Assembly: GCF_047795645.1 (NCBI RefSeq)
Contig: NZ_CP181045.1
Span: forward strand, 4,402,001-4,466,000
Source of the DNA: Salipaludibacillus sp047795645
Lineage (GTDB): Bacteria > Bacillota > Bacilli > Bacillales > Salisediminibacteriaceae
Direction: 5' to 3'
DNA length: 64,000 nt
Positions 49,888 through 59,183 of this stretch are shown in pieces. The notes beneath the pieces are model-generated. The model ran no database searches. It was given only the letters and a program-made list of their open reading frames with translations, and was not told the origin of the DNA. Position numbers and translations under genes: made by a program. The number at the start of each line of letters is the position of its first letter. Positions within the stretch are counted from its first letter, which is position 1.

Positions 49888-51426
49888 GTGAAGAAACGAG
49901 CGTTAGTGAGTGTGTCAGATAAAAAAGGTATTGTCTCATTTGTTCAGAAATTGGAAGAAATGGGTGTCGAGGTTATCTCCACTGGAGGGACAAAGCGTGA
50001 ATTGGAAAAAGCAGGCGTGGATGTGATTGGTATCGAAGATGTGACCGGATTTCCTGAAATGATGGATGGTCGTGTTAAGACGTTACACCCAAGTATTCAC
50101 GGGGGTCTTCTTGGCGTACGAGATAACAAAGAGCACATGAGTGCATTGAAAGAACAAGGAATTGGCTTAATTGATTTTGTTATCGTCAATTTATACCCTT
50201 TCCAGTCAACGATTGAAAATCCAGATTCGACATTTACTGATGCCGTTGAAAATATTGATATTGGTGGACCATCGATGATTCGTTCGGCCGCGAAAAACCA
50301 CAATGATGTGGCGATTATCGTTGATACGGCGGATTATGATGTCGTGTTGCAAGAACTAAAAGATTTCGATGGGGAGTTACCACTAGAAAGAAAACGAAAG
50401 CTTGCTGCAAAAGCATTTCGTCATACAGCTGCCTATGATGCATTAATTGGCGAATATTTGACAAAACAAGTAGGTGAAGAAGCACCGGAAAAACTAACGG
50501 TTACATATAATCTTAAACAAATGCTTCGTTATGGAGAGAACCCTCACCAATTGGCTGCTTTCTACGAGCGCCCATTAGGTAATCCAACTTCGATTGCTCG
50601 TTCAAAGCAACTTCACGGCAAAGAGCTCTCTTATAATAACATCAACGATGCGGATGCAGCATTGCAAGTTATCCGGGATTTTAACGGTCCAACGGTTGCT
50701 GCGATTAAACACATGAATCCATGTGGTGTTGGTATTGGAGAGAACGTATTTGAAGCTTATACGAAAGCGTATGAAGCAGATCCGATGTCAATTTTCGGTG
50801 GCGTTGTCGCTTGCAACCGCGAAGTGGATGAAGAAACAGCGTTGAAAATGAAAGAAATATTCCTAGAAATCGTCATCGCACCAAGTTTTTCAGAAAAAGC
50901 ATTGGCAGTGTTGACGGAAAAGAAAAATATTCGTTTGATAACTGTTGACTTAGTATCTAACCAGCCAACGGAGCAACGTATTACTACTGTAGCTGGTGGA
51001 GCACTCATGCAGGAAACAGATACGCTTACCTATGAGGACGTCGAAGTAACGATTCCGACAGACAGAAAACCATCCGACCGTGAGCTCGAGCAAATCAAGA
51101 TGGCCTGGAAAGTTGTAAAACATGTAAAATCTAATGCGATCGTACTCGCAAAAGAAGATCAGACTATAGGTGTTGGTGCGGGTCAAATGAATCGAGTTGG
51201 CGCGGCAAAGATTGCGATTGAGCAAGCTGGAGAAGCTGCAGAAGGTTCAGTGATGGCATCAGACGCATTCTTCCCAATGAGTGATACTGTCGAAGCTGCA
51301 GGGAAAGCTGGAATAAAGGCAATCATTCAGCCAGGTGGATCAAAGCGAGATCAGGAATCAATAGATAAAGCTAACGAATACGGCATCGCGATGGTATTCA
51401 CAGCTGTAAGACACTTCAAACATTAA
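49888..51426 (+). CDS. purH: Bifunctional AICAR transformylase/IMP cyclohydrolase
   Basis: A 512-residue PurH performing the last two steps to IMP. The N-terminal IMP cyclohydrolase domain (about 1-190) has SVSDKKGIVSF and STGGTKRELEKAG. The transformylase domain has the KHMNPCGVGIG Lys-His pair near 273 and ends VFTAVRHFKH. It starts with GTG directly after the purN stop. Confidence 0.97.
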   Translation: MKKRALVSVSDKKGIVSFVQKLEEMGVEVISTGGTKRELEKAGVDVIGIEDVTGFPEMMDGRVKTLHPSIHGGLLGVRDNKEHMSALKEQGIGLIDFVIVNLYPFQSTIENPDSTFTDAVENIDIGGPSMIRSAAKNHNDVAIIVDTADYDVVLQELKDFDGELPLERKRKLAAKAFRHTAAYDALIGEYLTKQVGEEAPEKLTVTYNLKQMLRYGENPHQLAAFYERPLGNPTSIARSKQLHGKELSYNNINDADAALQVIRDFNGPTVAAIKHMNPCGVGIGENVFEAYTKAYEADPMSIFGGVVACNREVDEETALKMKEIFLEIVIAPSFSEKALAVLTEKKNIRLITVDLVSNQPTEQRITTVAGGALMQETDTLTYEDVEVTIPTDRKPSDRELEQIKMAWKVVKHVKSNAIVLAKEDQTIGVGAGQMNRVGAAKIAIEQAGEAAEGSVMASDAFFPMSDTVEAAGKAGIKAIIQPGGSKRDQESIDKANEYGIAMVFTAVRHFKH

Positions 51427-51454
51427 TTGATAAAAACAGGAGGGGGGAAGCCGA

Positions 51455-52729
51455 ATGAAGATCTTGATAATTGGTAGCGGCGGACGCGAACACGTCTTAG
51501 CGTGGAAATTCGCACAATCTAAACGAGTGAAAGAAGTTATTGTAGCACCAGGAAGTGACGGTATTGATGAGGAGGCTGGTTGTCGATCCGCGAAAATTCA
51601 AGAGGACGATCATCAAGGTCTTATTGCTTTGGCGAAAACGGAAGATGTCGCACTGACTATGGTCGGGCCTGAAGCCCCTCTTGTAGCAGGGTTGGTAGAT
51701 AGTTTTCAAGAGGCTGGACTAACGGTGTTTGGTCCTTCGAAAGCGGCGGCTAAAATTGAAGGTAGCAAGCAGTTTGCTAAAGATATCATGAGAAAATATC
51801 AGATACCGACTGCGAAATATGAATCATTTACTGATTTGGATAAAGCAAAAGCTTACGTCGAACGTGTGGGTGCTCCGATTGTTGTGAAAGCAGATGGCCT
51901 CGCAGCAGGTAAAGGTGTTGTCGTTGCAGAAACAGTAGAAGAAGCCTTGGAAGCGTTGGATGACATGATTGGTGGACGCAAATTCGGTGAAGCTGGAGCT
52001 TCTGTCGTTATAGAAGAATGCCTTCGTGGCGAGGAATTGTCTTATATGGCATTTGTTCATGGACGTACGGTTGTTCCAATGGTTACTGCACAAGATCACA
52101 AGCGAGCGTTTGAAGGTGATACCGGACCAAACACCGGCGGCATGGGTGCTTACTCTCCAGTCCCTCACTTGGATGGAGACTGGCTTAAAGAAGCGGACGC
52201 GAGTGTTATACGTCCAATGGCTGAGGCAATGGTGGAAGAAGGGGTACCTTTTACGGGAATTTTATATGGTGGCTTGATGATCACTGAGGATGGTCCAAAA
52301 GTGATTGAATTTAATGCTCGCTTCGGTGACCCAGAAGCGCAAGTGATATTACCTCGACTGAAGACAGACTTGCTTGAAGTGATTGAAGCGGTACTCGCTG
52401 ATGAAGAAGTGAAGCTTGACTGGACGGGTAACGCTTGTGTTGGCGTCGTACTTGCATCGGCTGGATACCCAGGAAACTATGAAAAGGGGACGACATTTCA
52501 ATTACCTTTAGTTGACGACTCGGAGCGTCAGCGCTGGTTTCATGCTGGAAGCAAAAAGAACCAAAAGGATTCCGATGCTATTTGGCAAACAAATGGTGGT
52601 CGTGTCTTGTTGTTGTCTACCTTGGCTCCAACACTGAGTGACGCATTGAGTGAAACTTATAACGTGCTTGGAAAGAGTTCGTGGGACGGACTCTTCTATC
52701 GGAAAGATATTGCACATCAATTGAAATAA
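51455..52729 (+). CDS. purD: Phosphoribosylamine-glycine ligase
   Basis: A 424-residue ATP-grasp enzyme making GAR. Motifs IGSGGREHVLAWKFAQS at the start, VVKADGLAAGKGVVVA near 146 and NARFGDPEAQVILPRL near 287 are clear. It is the last gene of the operon, behind AGGAGGGGGG and ahead of a terminator. Confidence 0.97.
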   Translation: MKILIIGSGGREHVLAWKFAQSKRVKEVIVAPGSDGIDEEAGCRSAKIQEDDHQGLIALAKTEDVALTMVGPEAPLVAGLVDSFQEAGLTVFGPSKAAAKIEGSKQFAKDIMRKYQIPTAKYESFTDLDKAKAYVERVGAPIVVKADGLAAGKGVVVAETVEEALEALDDMIGGRKFGEAGASVVIEECLRGEELSYMAFVHGRTVVPMVTAQDHKRAFEGDTGPNTGGMGAYSPVPHLDGDWLKEADASVIRPMAEAMVEEGVPFTGILYGGLMITEDGPKVIEFNARFGDPEAQVILPRLKTDLLEVIEAVLADEEVKLDWTGNACVGVVLASAGYPGNYEKGTTFQLPLVDDSERQRWFHAGSKKNQKDSDAIWQTNGGRVLLLSTLAPTLSDALSETYNVLGKSSWDGLFYRKDIAHQLK

Positions 52730-52735
52730 TACTTG

Positions 52736-52763
52736 AAGAACCCTTTTATTGGGTTCTTTTTTT
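52736..52763 (+). terminator. Terminator of the purine operon
   Basis: AAGAACCC and GGGTTCTT form an 8-pair stem with a 7-base loop, followed by a run of T. Confidence 0.92.
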
Positions 52764-53232
52764 GTGTGGAACGCTTATGACCGTTCTTTCACAAATTGAC
52801 TCGCTAAGGGTGACAAGACGTCTCCACTTGTGCCCCTTTTTCTCTCTCCTTTCTCTTTTGGTCTGGATAGGTTATTTACTAATATATAGAAACTAAACAG
52901 AATAATTGCTGTTCAATAAAATATCCTCATCCACCAGAGACATCGAAACTTGTAATCTTGGTTCCCTGTTTCGAACTGGCTACAATATTTAGTTGTACAA
53001 ATTACATCTGCGACATATAATAACAAGATAAAGAGTTTTAAATAAATTGATTAACCACAGTTATGCATATCCCCCCATCCACCCACAGCTTTTCTAGGAA
53101 TGAAATAGCTGTTTTTTGTAAAGAGCTTCTCTTTGGTTTCTCTATCATTTAGCAGCGTTTATAACGGAAATTATATATTGTTAAGCTTAGAATTCTGAAT
53201 TTTCAATAATTTATCGTTGAGGAGAGATCAGC
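52764..53232. other. Gene-free stretch after the purine operon
   Basis: About 470 bases. The sequence is AT-rich with scattered short repeats, including AGCT-TTTCTAGGAATGAAAT-AGCT near 53090. I find no convincing gene, and only the GAGGAGAG ribosome binding site of the next gene at its right end. Confidence 0.45.
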
Positions 53233-54846
53233 ATGAGTCAGTTAGAGAGAGAAATATCTTCTTCGCAAGGAAGTTACGGAATGGTCTCCACAGCTTCAAA
53301 ACAAGCAACTGAAGCTGGTGTAAAAATGCTTCGGCGTGGTGGGAACGCAATTGATGCCGCGGTTGCAGCGGCGTTTTGTTTAGGGGTATCAGAGCCGCAA
53401 GCATCAGGTATTGGTGGGCAATCGATGGCTCTTGTGAGATTAGTCGAGGAGGACAGAATTTTTGCTCTTGATGGATCCTCCCGAGCACCGTTCTCTTTGC
53501 AACCAGCTCGAAACCCGAAGAAGCCGATTAAACTGGGACTTAAATCTTCAACAGTACCTTCGACGCCGGCAGCACTAGGTTATTTACAAGAATCATATGG
53601 CAAGTTATCATTTGCCGAAACGTTGGAACCATCGATTCGGGCTGCTGAAGAAGGAGTCGTAGTTACGAAACTCATTCACCGGTTACTAAAAAGGGAAGCG
53701 GAGCACCTTAGCAAAGATCAAAATATAAAACAAAACTTCTTTGAGAACAACCAACCAAAAAATGTCGGTGAGTTAATTTTCCAACCAGAATTAGCAGCAA
53801 CGATGCGAACGATGGCTGAAAAGGGATGGCGTGAATTTTACTTAGGAAGAATTGCTGATGACATCGTCAAAGACATGGAAAAACGAGGTGGATGGATTAC
53901 AAAACTCGATTTGAATCAAATCCCACTGCCTGTAGAACGTGAAGTGCTTGAAAGTACGTATAGAGACTATCAAATTTACACGTATCCACCACCAGGGGCT
54001 GGTCGTGTTCTCGTGCAAATTCTTAATACATTGGAAGGGTTTCCACCGGAAGTACTCGACCCAGATGAGCCGATTGGAGCAGTCATATCAGCATTGGCTT
54101 TTCGTTTTGCCTTGAATTATCGGCAAAGAATGCCGATGCATCCTGATCAATATTTGCAATCGGTGAGCCAAATGTTAGTTGACAAAGGGTACGCGAAGGA
54201 AATTACAAAGCGGATTCATGATATCTATAATATGGCATTAAAAGATACTTTTTTACCGCCACCTACAAGTGGTGAAACAACTCATCTATCAGTTGTCGAC
54301 AAAAATGGAAATGCAGTCGGAGTGACACAATCGATTGAACTCGTTTTTGGGAGTAAAACGATGGCAGAAGGACTTGGCTTCTTCTACAACAATTACATGA
54401 GTGCATTCGAATACAAGAATATCGCTCATCCTTATTATTTACTCCCTGGTGGCAGCCCTTGGAGTAGCGTAGCACCAGTACTCATGTTTAAAAAAGGGAA
54501 GCCGCATTATTTACTTGGTAGTCCAGGGAGTAGTCGGATCTCTACTGCATTAGCGCAAGTGATTGTTCGACTTGTTGATAAAGGTGAATCGCTTGAGGGG
54601 GCCATCTCAGCCCCACGTTTTCATGCCTCTGATACAGGCGAGTTGTTGATTGAAAAAGAAAGATTCAATAAGGATATATACAAGGCTCTTGAAATTTCAG
54701 GCTTTGAATTGAAAAAAAGAGGTCGCTATAGTTTCGCATTAGGGTGTGTGCAAGCGGTGCAAATGCCTGTCAAATGGCGTGAATCTTATAAAGGAGTAGC
54801 AGACCCAAGACGAGATGGAACAGCAATTGGTCCAGAAGATAACTGA
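53233..54846 (+). CDS. Gamma-glutamyltransferase-family protein
   Basis: A 537-residue Ntn-hydrolase of the gamma-glutamyltransferase family. The precursor pattern is complete: an N-terminal ATEAGVKMLRRGGNAIDAAVA segment, then the autocleavage site before Thr349 (SGETTHLSVVDKNGNAVG) and the glycine loop near GSPGSSRIS. No signal peptide is visible, so it probably works in the cytoplasm, unlike the secreted Bacillus Ggt. GAGGAGAG precedes the ATG. It lies 36 bases before an ATP-grasp ligase gene, and a formylglutamate-amidohydrolase-like gene follows that, which suggests metabolism of a glutamyl or acyl-amino acid compound rather than plain glutathione breakdown. Confidence 0.9.
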   Translation: MSQLEREISSSQGSYGMVSTASKQATEAGVKMLRRGGNAIDAAVAAAFCLGVSEPQASGIGGQSMALVRLVEEDRIFALDGSSRAPFSLQPARNPKKPIKLGLKSSTVPSTPAALGYLQESYGKLSFAETLEPSIRAAEEGVVVTKLIHRLLKREAEHLSKDQNIKQNFFENNQPKNVGELIFQPELAATMRTMAEKGWREFYLGRIADDIVKDMEKRGGWITKLDLNQIPLPVEREVLESTYRDYQIYTYPPPGAGRVLVQILNTLEGFPPEVLDPDEPIGAVISALAFRFALNYRQRMPMHPDQYLQSVSQMLVDKGYAKEITKRIHDIYNMALKDTFLPPPTSGETTHLSVVDKNGNAVGVTQSIELVFGSKTMAEGLGFFYNNYMSAFEYKNIAHPYYLLPGGSPWSSVAPVLMFKKGKPHYLLGSPGSSRISTALAQVIVRLVDKGESLEGAISAPRFHASDTGELLIEKERFNKDIYKALEISGFELKKRGRYSFALGCVQAVQMPVKWRESYKGVADPRRDGTAIGPEDN

Positions 54847-54882
54847 ACGAACTAAAATCGTAAGTGAAGGGGTGGAACATCA

Positions 54883-57027
54883 ATGAAAATTGCCGTGGTT
54901 TATAACCGAGAAAGCCAAGCTGTCATCAATTTATTTGGTACGCAGAATCGAGAAAAGTATGGGTTGGAAACAATTAAAATAATCAAAGAAGGTTTGCTAT
55001 CAGGTGGACATCAAGTAAAAACGTTTGAAGGAGATAAAAATTTAATCAAAAATCTTGAAGAGTTTATGCCGACAGTAATTTCTGGTGAGCGGCCTGGATT
55101 GGTGTTCAACTTGAGTTATGGGATTCAAGGGAGAGGCAGATACATGCACGTGCCCGGAATGTTGGAAATGCTTGGGGTACCTTATGTTGGTTCAGGACCA
55201 GAAACCCACGCACTTGCGCTCGATAAAGTGGTGACGAAAATGATTCTTTTACAACGAGGCTTACCAACACCTAAATTCACCGTTTTGGATACGCCTGATT
55301 CGCCAGTGACAGAAGAATTAACGTATCCGCTAATCGTAAAACCAAAGGATGAAGCTGTATCTTTTGGGCTTAGAATCGTTCAGAACGAGGATGAACTTCG
55401 TGAAGGAGTGCAAGTGATTTATGAAACCTACAATGCACCTACACTTGTAGAGGAATATATTGAGGGACGCGAAGTGAATGTTGGAATTCTGGGAAACAAT
55501 CCTGTTCAAGCGTTACCTGCTGTGGAACTTGTGTTTGGAGAAGGACCACAAATTTTTACTTACGAAGACAAAAAGAATAAAAGTGGACGTACGGTTGAAA
55601 AAGTTTGTCCAGCTAACTTAACGGAAGCAGAAGCAGAAAAAATTCAGGCTCTAGCGATTGAAACTTTCAAAGCATTGAATTGTTATGATACTGCTCGGGT
55701 TGATTTTCGGATTGATAAACAAGGAAATCCCTACATTCTTGAAGTGAATTCGATGGCGAGTCTTGGTTCCGACGGTTCATTCGTATTTGCAGCAGAGAAA
55801 ATAGGATTACCTTATAAAGAATTAATGAATAGAATAATTGATGTAACATGTGAACGCTATTTTGGTGAAGATTTTCTTGCGCCAATAGATGAGCAAATGC
55901 AAAAAGCAGATGTTCGTATTTTCAATGGACTAACAAAGAAACGAACTGCAATGGAAACAGATTTAAAGGCATGGACAAATATTTCCAGTCGTACAGAAGA
56001 TCCAGTAGGCTTGAGCAGAATTCGCAAAAAATTAGAAGATCGATTAAGTAAACTAGGGTTAAGTCCTGTCGAATCTTCTACAAATGGAAGATCTGCCTGG
56101 ACATTTGAAACTGCGGCAGGAATGCAAGGTGGCACACTTTTAGTCGTACCGATTGACGTACCTGGAGATCGAACAGGGTTTCCAATTCCTTTTCGTACCG
56201 AACAGGAATGGCTCTATGGGGAAGGGATTGCCTCGAGTCGAGGTGGGATTGTCACCATGCTAAGCGCTTTGAGTGCTTTAAAAGAGCAAAAGTTACTTAG
56301 TAAGAAAAAGATAGGTGTTCTATTGTACTCAGACGAAGGTAGGGGGATGCGCTATAGTTCATCAACAGTACAGCGGGCTGCAAAGCAAGCAGCAGAAGTT
56401 ATCGTTCTTCAACCTGGTTTTGCAGATGGAAAAGTAGTAGACCAACGAAGAGGTACAAGGCAATTTAGTATTATTGTTGAGGGAGATCCAGTGCGGATTG
56501 GAAAGGAAACTAAATCCGTAGATGTTCTCAACACGTTCATTCAAAATGCACAGAAGTTACAAGCTTTAAACAATAGGAAAAAAAAATTAGCAGTTGCTAT
56601 TCAAGATGTTCGATCTGAGAGATATTCTGTCTTGAAGCCACATCGAGTTTATGCAACGTTATCAATAACGTATATAGATGAAAAGATAGCAGACGAAACG
56701 GAAAGGGCTATCAGGGATTTATTTAAGTCGCATTCAAAAGGGATGCGGACACACATGGAAAAGTTGGTGGAACGAGCACCATTTATACGTAAAAAGAATC
56801 ATGAATTAATAGAACAATTAACTGATTTAAGCACTAAGTGGAATTTGCCTTTTGGCACGGAATCAAGTTTATTGTCTTCCGCAGCCGGAGAGGTTCCTAA
56901 AGGATCATCCGTTGTTTGTGGTTTTTCGCCTGCTAGTAGAAATTTATATATGCCTGAAGAAGCGCTACACAGAAGTGAATTAGTTCAGCGTTCGTTGCTG
57001 CTAGCTTTGTACTTAAATGGTGAATGA
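54883..57027 (+). CDS. ATP-grasp ligase (D-Ala-D-Ala ligase-like) fused to degenerate M20 peptidase-like domain
   Basis: 714 residues. Residues 1-335 form a D-Ala-D-Ala-ligase-type ATP-grasp domain with GVPYVGSGPETHALALDK at 98-115, Lys in YPLIVKPKDEAVSFG, and metal ligands Asp274 (ARVDFRI), Glu287 and Asn289 (ILEVNSMASLG). Residues about 345-714 follow the M20 (carboxypeptidase G2-like) fold pattern: YGEGIASSRGG at 445-455 in place of G.G..DMKGG, LYSDEGRG at 481-488 in place of the DEE motif, LQPG at 509 in place of LEP and a C-terminal LSSAAGEVPKGSSVVCGFSP. Most expected zinc ligands are replaced. The ligase half should join two amino acids or peptides. The second half may bind the product without cleaving it. 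Confidence 0.8.
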   Translation: MKIAVVYNRESQAVINLFGTQNREKYGLETIKIIKEGLLSGGHQVKTFEGDKNLIKNLEEFMPTVISGERPGLVFNLSYGIQGRGRYMHVPGMLEMLGVPYVGSGPETHALALDKVVTKMILLQRGLPTPKFTVLDTPDSPVTEELTYPLIVKPKDEAVSFGLRIVQNEDELREGVQVIYETYNAPTLVEEYIEGREVNVGILGNNPVQALPAVELVFGEGPQIFTYEDKKNKSGRTVEKVCPANLTEAEAEKIQALAIETFKALNCYDTARVDFRIDKQGNPYILEVNSMASLGSDGSFVFAAEKIGLPYKELMNRIIDVTCERYFGEDFLAPIDEQMQKADVRIFNGLTKKRTAMETDLKAWTNISSRTEDPVGLSRIRKKLEDRLSKLGLSPVESSTNGRSAWTFETAAGMQGGTLLVVPIDVPGDRTGFPIPFRTEQEWLYGEGIASSRGGIVTMLSALSALKEQKLLSKKKIGVLLYSDEGRGMRYSSSTVQRAAKQAAEVIVLQPGFADGKVVDQRRGTRQFSIIVEGDPVRIGKETKSVDVLNTFIQNAQKLQALNNRKKKLAVAIQDVRSERYSVLKPHRVYATLSITYIDEKIADETERAIRDLFKSHSKGMRTHMEKLVERAPFIRKKNHELIEQLTDLSTKWNLPFGTESSLLSSAAGEVPKGSSVVCGFSPASRNLYMPEEALHRSELVQRSLLLALYLNGE

Positions 57028-57037
57028 GGTGGATGAT

Positions 57038-57877
57038 ATGATAAAAGATAAGCTTCCAATACTTATTTCAGTTCCTCACGGAGGTTTAAATTTCCCAACT
57101 CAAATTCAGACCGAATGTTTACTGAGCGATATGGATATCTTATTAGACGGTGATACGTGGACAAAAGAGTTATTTGATTTCAGTAACCTTGCAGAGGAAT
57201 ACCATCAGGTCGATGTGGCACGCATTTTCGTCGACATGAATCGCGACCTTACAGACTTACCTCCGGAAAACACTGATGGTATTGTTAAAACTATGACGGT
57301 AGAGGGAAAAATGGTATGGGATTCTCCATCAGGTCTCAGTGACGGGGAACGAGAAGCATTGATTGATAAATATTATTTGCCATATCATCAAAAACTTATT
57401 AAAGCTGCTGAAAATCCAGATGTGAAATTAGCAGTAGATTGTCATTCAATGCTGGACTATGGACCTGGAAAAAAAGGGGTGAACTGGGAAAATCGGCCTT
57501 TATTTTGTATTGGTAACCGTGGGAATGATGAAGGTGACCTATGTGATGAGGCTTTGACGGCACCGATGGAAATGATGGTGCACTTTAAAGAATTGTTAGA
57601 AGCGAAATTCCACATGTATAAAGCTAATAACAGGGAATTTGTAACGATGAATGATCCGTTTAAAGGCGGGCATGTCACCCGCCTCCACGGAAATATTGGG
57701 AAGGTTCCTTGGATCCAATTAGAAGTTAATCGAGTGTTATATTTGCCGCCACCGTCGTTAATATCGCTTCGTCCTAATGATTTACAACAGGTCAAATTAG
57801 TTGAATTTAGGAATCTTCTTTACGATGTTTTTTCCGAACTAGTCAAGGACGTACACCCAGGGAAAGCAGCATTATAA
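57038..57877 (+). CDS. N-formylglutamate amidohydrolase-family protein
   Basis: A 279-residue protein of the N-formylglutamate amidohydrolase (FGase) family. Visible motifs are ISVPHGG near residue 10, FVDMNRDLTDLP near 64, KLAVDCHSMLDYGPG near 130 and QLEVNRVLYL near 228, which include the expected His, Asp and Glu metal ligands. ATG at 57038 follows GAGGTGG, which overlaps the stop of the ligase gene, so the two are coupled. There are no histidine-utilisation genes nearby, so the substrate need not be formylglutamate itself. It may deacylate a product of the two upstream genes. Confidence 0.85.
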   Translation: MIKDKLPILISVPHGGLNFPTQIQTECLLSDMDILLDGDTWTKELFDFSNLAEEYHQVDVARIFVDMNRDLTDLPPENTDGIVKTMTVEGKMVWDSPSGLSDGEREALIDKYYLPYHQKLIKAAENPDVKLAVDCHSMLDYGPGKKGVNWENRPLFCIGNRGNDEGDLCDEALTAPMEMMVHFKELLEAKFHMYKANNREFVTMNDPFKGGHVTRLHGNIGKVPWIQLEVNRVLYLPPPSLISLRPNDLQQVKLVEFRNLLYDVFSELVKDVHPGKAAL

Positions 57878-58277
57878 ATATCATTATGAAGTAGTGTAGA
57901 TGAATGAACAATGCATGATAAAATTTCTAAAGCATATTATAGAATAGCGAATAAAGCAGCTGATTCCCCATGAGGACACTCAATTTCTTGGTAGTGGAAA
58001 GCGAGTGGAAGTTACACGGCTTCTATGCACAAAAATATAATTAGCCATACGTAGATTCATTATAAGATATTTTAAGTGATGGGCTATAAATGTGTCAATT
58101 TTATGAAAAGTGAAAAAACTAGTTTGATAAGTTTTAAAGGAGGGGATGTGTATCAAGAGTCTATTCTATGAGGGAGGGGAAATTCCAAGTCACTTTTCGA
58201 TATATTTTTAAACAATAATCAGCAGCTGCGGTCATTCATCATCATTTATTTTTTAAAAATAATGGGGAGATGATTTT
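57878..58277. other. Gene-poor stretch with repeat remnant
   Basis: About 400 bases. A segment near 57970-58012 (CATGAGGACACTC ... GTGGAAAGCGAGTGGAA) resembles a worn copy of the GC-rich intergenic repeat common in Bacillaceae. The short frame at 58146 is described separately. Confidence 0.35.
58146..58211 (+). other. Possible 21-residue peptide behind a strong ribosome binding site
   Basis: AAAGGAGGGG directly precedes ATG TGT ATC, giving a 21-codon frame (MCIKSLFYEGGEIPS ...) that ends at 58211. The spacing of two bases is too short for good initiation. A second GAGGGAGGGG follows at 58169. It may be chance, a leader peptide or a gene remnant. Confidence 0.25.
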
Positions 58278-58475
58278 ATGTCAACGTTAGCTATTATTCT
58301 CGGTATTGTCGTAGTACTTTTAATTATCTTCATTGTTTCAAGCTACAGAAATAATAAGTCAGATATCGGAGAAGCTGTCGACCCACAAAGAAAATGTGAC
58401 AAATGTGAATATCCAATCCCTAATGATTATATGAAGTCGTTATGCCCTGAATGTAAGTCGTATATAGCCAGATAA
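58278..58475 (+). CDS. Small membrane-anchored zinc-ribbon-like protein
   Basis: A 65-residue protein: one N-terminal membrane segment (MSTLAIILGIVVVLLIIFIV), a short polar linker and a C-terminal pair CDKC...CPEC that would hold one zinc ion. GGGGAGATG lies before the ATG. Such one-helix zinc-ribbon proteins are common in Bacillus and uncharacterised. It stands alone. Confidence 0.7.
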   Translation: MSTLAIILGIVVVLLIIFIVSSYRNNKSDIGEAVDPQRKCDKCEYPIPNDYMKSLCPECKSYIAR

Positions 58476-58534
58476 TTAGCGTCATCGTGTTAGAATAAAT
58501 AGTGTCTTTGAAAACCAAGGAAGACAAAAAATTT

Positions 58535-58580
58535 GAAAAATGACGTGTGAAATTGATAACAATTTGATACGTCATTTTTG
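58535..58580 (+). terminator. Terminator after the zinc-ribbon protein gene
   Basis: AAAATGACGT pairs with ACGTCATTTT, with a further AAATT/AATTT pairing inside the loop; TTTTTG ends the element. Confidence 0.7.
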
Positions 58581-58721
58581 TTGTGGGAAGGTTTTGATTA
58601 CGATAGATAGAGCTTCAGATCCAACAGGTAAAAGAGTAATTACGACACATAATAGACTGATTCCAACACATAGACTTCCTTTTCCTACGGATAACAAATT
58701 CCAACTAAAACCGTAACTGAT
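58572..58721 (-). pseudogene. Possible C-terminal remnant of a membrane protein
   Basis: The minus strand holds a 49-codon frame between stops with no start codon of usual type at its head. It reads as a hydrophobic segment (GSLCVGISLLCVVITLLPVG) followed by SEALSIVIKTFPQQK. The pattern looks like coding sequence from a membrane protein end. I cannot name the family and it could be chance. Confidence 0.3.
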
Positions 58722-58759
58722 TTACTACCAAAATCTTCACGCGAAGTAGCGAATGCGAC

Positions 58760-59017
58760 CTACTTATATACTCTCAATACATACCCTCCGCACCCACACT
58801 GATCAATGTACTTCATTTCAACGGTGTCACCGTATTTATCATGAATCATTAAAGATAAATAACTTTCTGGATTTCCAAAAACATCCGGTGTGACGAGATT
58901 TACGTAACAACCTTCGACTGTTTCATCAATTGCTTCGAAGGCATGTCGGATAACAAGATCTCGGTTTTCTGCGTACTCTTCGTGCTCCAAACTTGCTGAC
59001 CAATCTTTATATTCCAT
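58760..59017 (-). CDS. Conserved-looking small protein, function unknown
   Basis: An 85-residue acidic protein (MEYKDWSASLEHEEYAENRD ...) ending with YIDQCGCGGYVLRVYK. It is soluble and has three cysteines, two of them in CGCGG near the end. AAAGGGGA precedes the ATG. I do not recognise the family. Coding composition and ribosome binding site support a real gene. It is divergent from the thiamine riboswitch operon. Confidence 0.65.
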   Translation of the reverse strand: MEYKDWSASLEHEEYAENRDLVIRHAFEAIDETVEGCYVNLVTPDVFGNPESYLSLMIHDKYGDTVEMKYIDQCGCGGYVLRVYK

Positions 59018-59183
59018 AAGTGAAGTCCCCTTTCAAAAGGCTCATTTACCACATTTTAAACTACAAATGTCGCTTATGTCAGTGATATAAATCATCACAA
59101 TCAATATACACATTACAAATATGGTATTTACAAATTGTAACTATTACAGTTACAATAGAATCAACAATATGATAACCGTGTTC

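Noticed and set aside
52681..52896. 71-residue frame over the end of purD
   Set aside because: It overlaps the purD terminator hairpin and lacks a ribosome binding site; the hydrophobic run comes from T-rich intergenic sequence.
53050..53100. AACCACAG / ATCCACCCACAG sequences resembling DnaA boxes
   Set aside because: They do not match TTATCCACA well and no replication gene is near, so an origin cannot be claimed.
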